Source: Sporolactobacillus pectinivorans
Lineage (GTDB): Bacteria > Bacillota > Bacilli > Bacillales > Sporolactobacillaceae
NCBI RefSeq assembly: GCF_002802965.1
Contig: NZ_NXGA01000001.1
Coordinates: forward strand, 3,374,388 to 3,438,387
Direction of reading: 5' to 3'
Length of the DNA: 64,000 nt
The position numbers and the translations under genes were made by a program. The notes under the pieces are model-generated. The model was not told the DNA's origin, searched no databases, and worked only from the letters and a program-made list of their open reading frames with translations. Shown piece by piece: positions 63,401-64,000 of this stretch; position 1 is the stretch's first letter, and each line of letters starts with the position of its first letter.

Positions 63401-64000
63401 GGTTAACAGCCTGCCTGATTCGCTGACTCCACCGTCAACTGACGGTTCATCTTTTTATCCCAAACCGCTGGTCAACCTGATCGACAGATCTGCTAAAGAA
63501 GCTACATTGTCGATCAGTGACGGTACATCGCCCGACGATTTGGCCAATGACGGGCAAGGAATAATGACCATTTTCTCAAGTGAGTACCCATCGCTGAATG
63601 TAAATTTCACAACGGGGAACGCCCGTATCAAAATGTACACACTGAGTTCCTCATCAAGTGTCCGGAACAGCGACCCGGAGGACTGGACGCTTTTTGCATC
63701 TAATGATGGAAAGACCTGGGATACCATTGACCACCGTTCTGGTGAAATTTTCAAGTGGCGATCAATGACCCGCCCCTTTGTCATTAAAAATCCGAAAGCC
63801 TACAAATATTACCGCCTGGATATCACGAAAACAAGTAATTCAGGTCCGCTTGCTCTCAATGGGTTTGAACTGCTTGGATATACTGGGATCGGTTCCGGAT
63901 TTAACGCAATACGAAGCAAACTGCTTGATCAATTCGGGCAAAATACGCTTTCGGAGACGGAGACGGCATCGCTGTCTTATGCACTGAATCAGGCACAGAA
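60465..64000 (+). CDS. Secreted GH92-like alpha-mannosidase family protein (3' end outside window)
   Basis: Open frame of at least 1178 codons running off the window. Signal peptide residues 1-35 (LVGFLCLILALPTLP ... ASAQA). An N-terminal beta-sandwich is followed by the GH92 (Glyco_hydro_92) fold: NHPYPYRENNDPENSPEIQS then FSLSH, QGLANLYGGRGGLGKKIN, GSDQGSMLSGFYFFGSAGIF and YVLSAPYFSKMTIHLAGGH. A discoidin-like (F5/8 type C) domain lies near 63540-63890. At the place of the GH92 catalytic acid (EGNAW) the sequence is AAPNRW, so the general acid is missing. GAAGAGGTG lies upstream of the ATG at 60465. Function may be binding or altered hydrolysis of mannosides. Confidence 0.8.
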   Translation, partial: MRTKILSKMLVGFLCLILALPTLPESFSRMASAQAISSSSFFTSFEKGNPVPSWKNTAETSNSGKVLASGITSAVGGRKINTMRTEVTTGPAHLYASPDKAGWTGSHVLTYSGKVSGRKGSYAFNKLFQVHIPVRSDTQLSYFVAPISDAKNQLADASAYISVDLAFSDGTYLHQLRKATDEDGIQMTPSAQGSSGTLMPDQWNHKQSDIGQVAAGKTITRILIAYSAPETGISFQGAIDDIEIGSSAKTISGSTPVDEVNILRGTASNNSFPRGETVPAVGVPNGFAYWSPALNSSSPNHPYPYRENNDPENSPEIQSFSLSHSPNDQNGDRQSFQVMPSDLAGTPAANRLNRGLAFSHKNETAKPDEYSVTFNNGMKAELTALSHSAILRFTFKGNSGNLIFDNIDNNGGLTLNPSKNTIEGYSDVQNGTTGNSSRLFFYGYTDSAVTDSGRLYGEGRDKVTAFYKFDTSKQKTVTLRIATSLISIEQAQKNLSQEISDKTSFETVMNEAKDAWNKQLSKVTVQGASPVQRTTLYSNLYRLFLYPNAGFENTGTDKKPDYSYAAIGGAPQSDNTQDSTGASIKQGKIYVNSDFAYSAQTVWPAYSLLDPNLAGQMVNGFLTNEENGGGSIAPSEIPYADEAFADTYLRGAQGINTDELYSTLLQDATVADDGEGETTSSSSESGGSLDSILADSLRDFSLANLASKLAGQGAKGENYSDESTYFLQRSQSYLNAFDPSADLFNQKTASGKWEQNSSTTGPDRFNPQAAPNRWRFSFDAPQDGQGLANLYGGRGGLGKKINQFLASGPTASALKTSPEARQAAAGKLGMFTLDSPTAPSIPYMYLFAAAPWKTQDTVRNILNRFYTGSDIGQGFLGSDQGSMLSGFYFFGSAGIFPLQKGTADYVLSAPYFSKMTIHLAGGHNLVIRAPGVSNQNRYIQSVTFNGRRLTGVTLTQDQLAGGGTLSFQMGPKPSPWGSKVNSLPDSLTPPSTDGSSFYPKPLVNLIDRSAKEATLSISDGTSPDDLANDGQGIMTIFSSEYPSLNVNFTTGNARIKMYTLSSSSSVRNSDPEDWTLFASNDGKTWDTIDHRSGEIFKWRSMTRPFVIKNPKAYKYYRLDITKTSNSGPLALNGFELLGYTGIGSGFNAIRSKLLDQFGQNTLSETETASLSYALNQAQ

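Overview
The window comes from the chromosome of a low-to-mid GC, endospore-forming member of Bacilli. The spore markers are a gamma-type small acid-soluble spore protein and a PdaA-type cortex deacetylase. Gene order matches the Bacillus subtilis rrnD neighbourhood (16S, perR, bcp, gsaB, ygaE-like; then sspE, mutY, yfhP, yfhH, recX) and the yfj/yfk neighbourhood (pdaA, yfkD, yfkF-like, yfkH, yfkJ, yfkM). The family is probably Sporolactobacillaceae or a close relative, but that placement is an inference from protein divergence and should be settled with the 16S fragment.

Layout. 1-1.3 kb: 5' half of a 16S rRNA gene on the minus strand with three tandem promoters. 1.3-7.2 kb: peroxide regulator PerR, peroxiredoxin, a quinone-oxidoreductase-like dehydrogenase, a Nudix hydrolase, a glutamate-semialdehyde aminotransferase and a FUSC-type membrane protein. 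7.2-10.9 kb: a complete Lia-type envelope-stress operon (liaI, liaH, terminator, liaF, liaS, liaR) without liaG, followed by an exact 21-bp-period repeat array. 11.2-16.9 kb: an oligopeptide ABC transporter operon (D-F-B-C-A order). 17-23.4 kb: spore and DNA-repair genes, with a cluster of DnaA boxes next to an AT-rich tract in the recX-pdaA gap. 23.5-30.1 kb: methionine salvage pair, transporters and small conserved genes. 30.3-39.2 kb: peptidase, VIT metal transporter, a structured intergenic element, adenine deaminase, rRNA methyltransferase, S66 peptidase and a DHA2 exporter. 39.3-44 kb: orphan HypB with a DUF3842 partner, a pentapeptide-repeat protein, an arginase-family protein and a lipoprotein. 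44-47.7 kb: a second degenerate 21-bp array, YfkM, the L11/TipAS pair described below, and a secreted CAP-domain protein behind a c-di-GMP-I riboswitch. 48-53 kb: DUF1992, a Rieske oxidoreductase, a TetR/DHA2 efflux pair and IS605-type debris. 53.2-64 kb: a PadR/HAAS/DUF4097 operon with a second DUF4097 gene, an oxidoreductase, an O-antigen-ligase-like protein, ProC, a structured leader and a large secreted GH92-like protein cut by the window end.

The most striking system is at 45.3-46.7 kb. A second ribosomal protein L11 gene sits immediately upstream of a MerR regulator with a TipAS-type ligand domain. Both promoters carry the same inverted repeat inside a 19-bp spacer, which is the hallmark of MerR-family activation. 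In this L11 the prolines that thiopeptide antibiotics contact (P22, P23 and P26 of the normal protein) are replaced by lysine, with one residue lost. TipAS domains are known thiopeptide receptors and L11-23S rRNA is the thiopeptide target. The simplest reading is an inducible target-replacement resistance module against thiopeptides, with no thiopeptide biosynthesis genes visible nearby.
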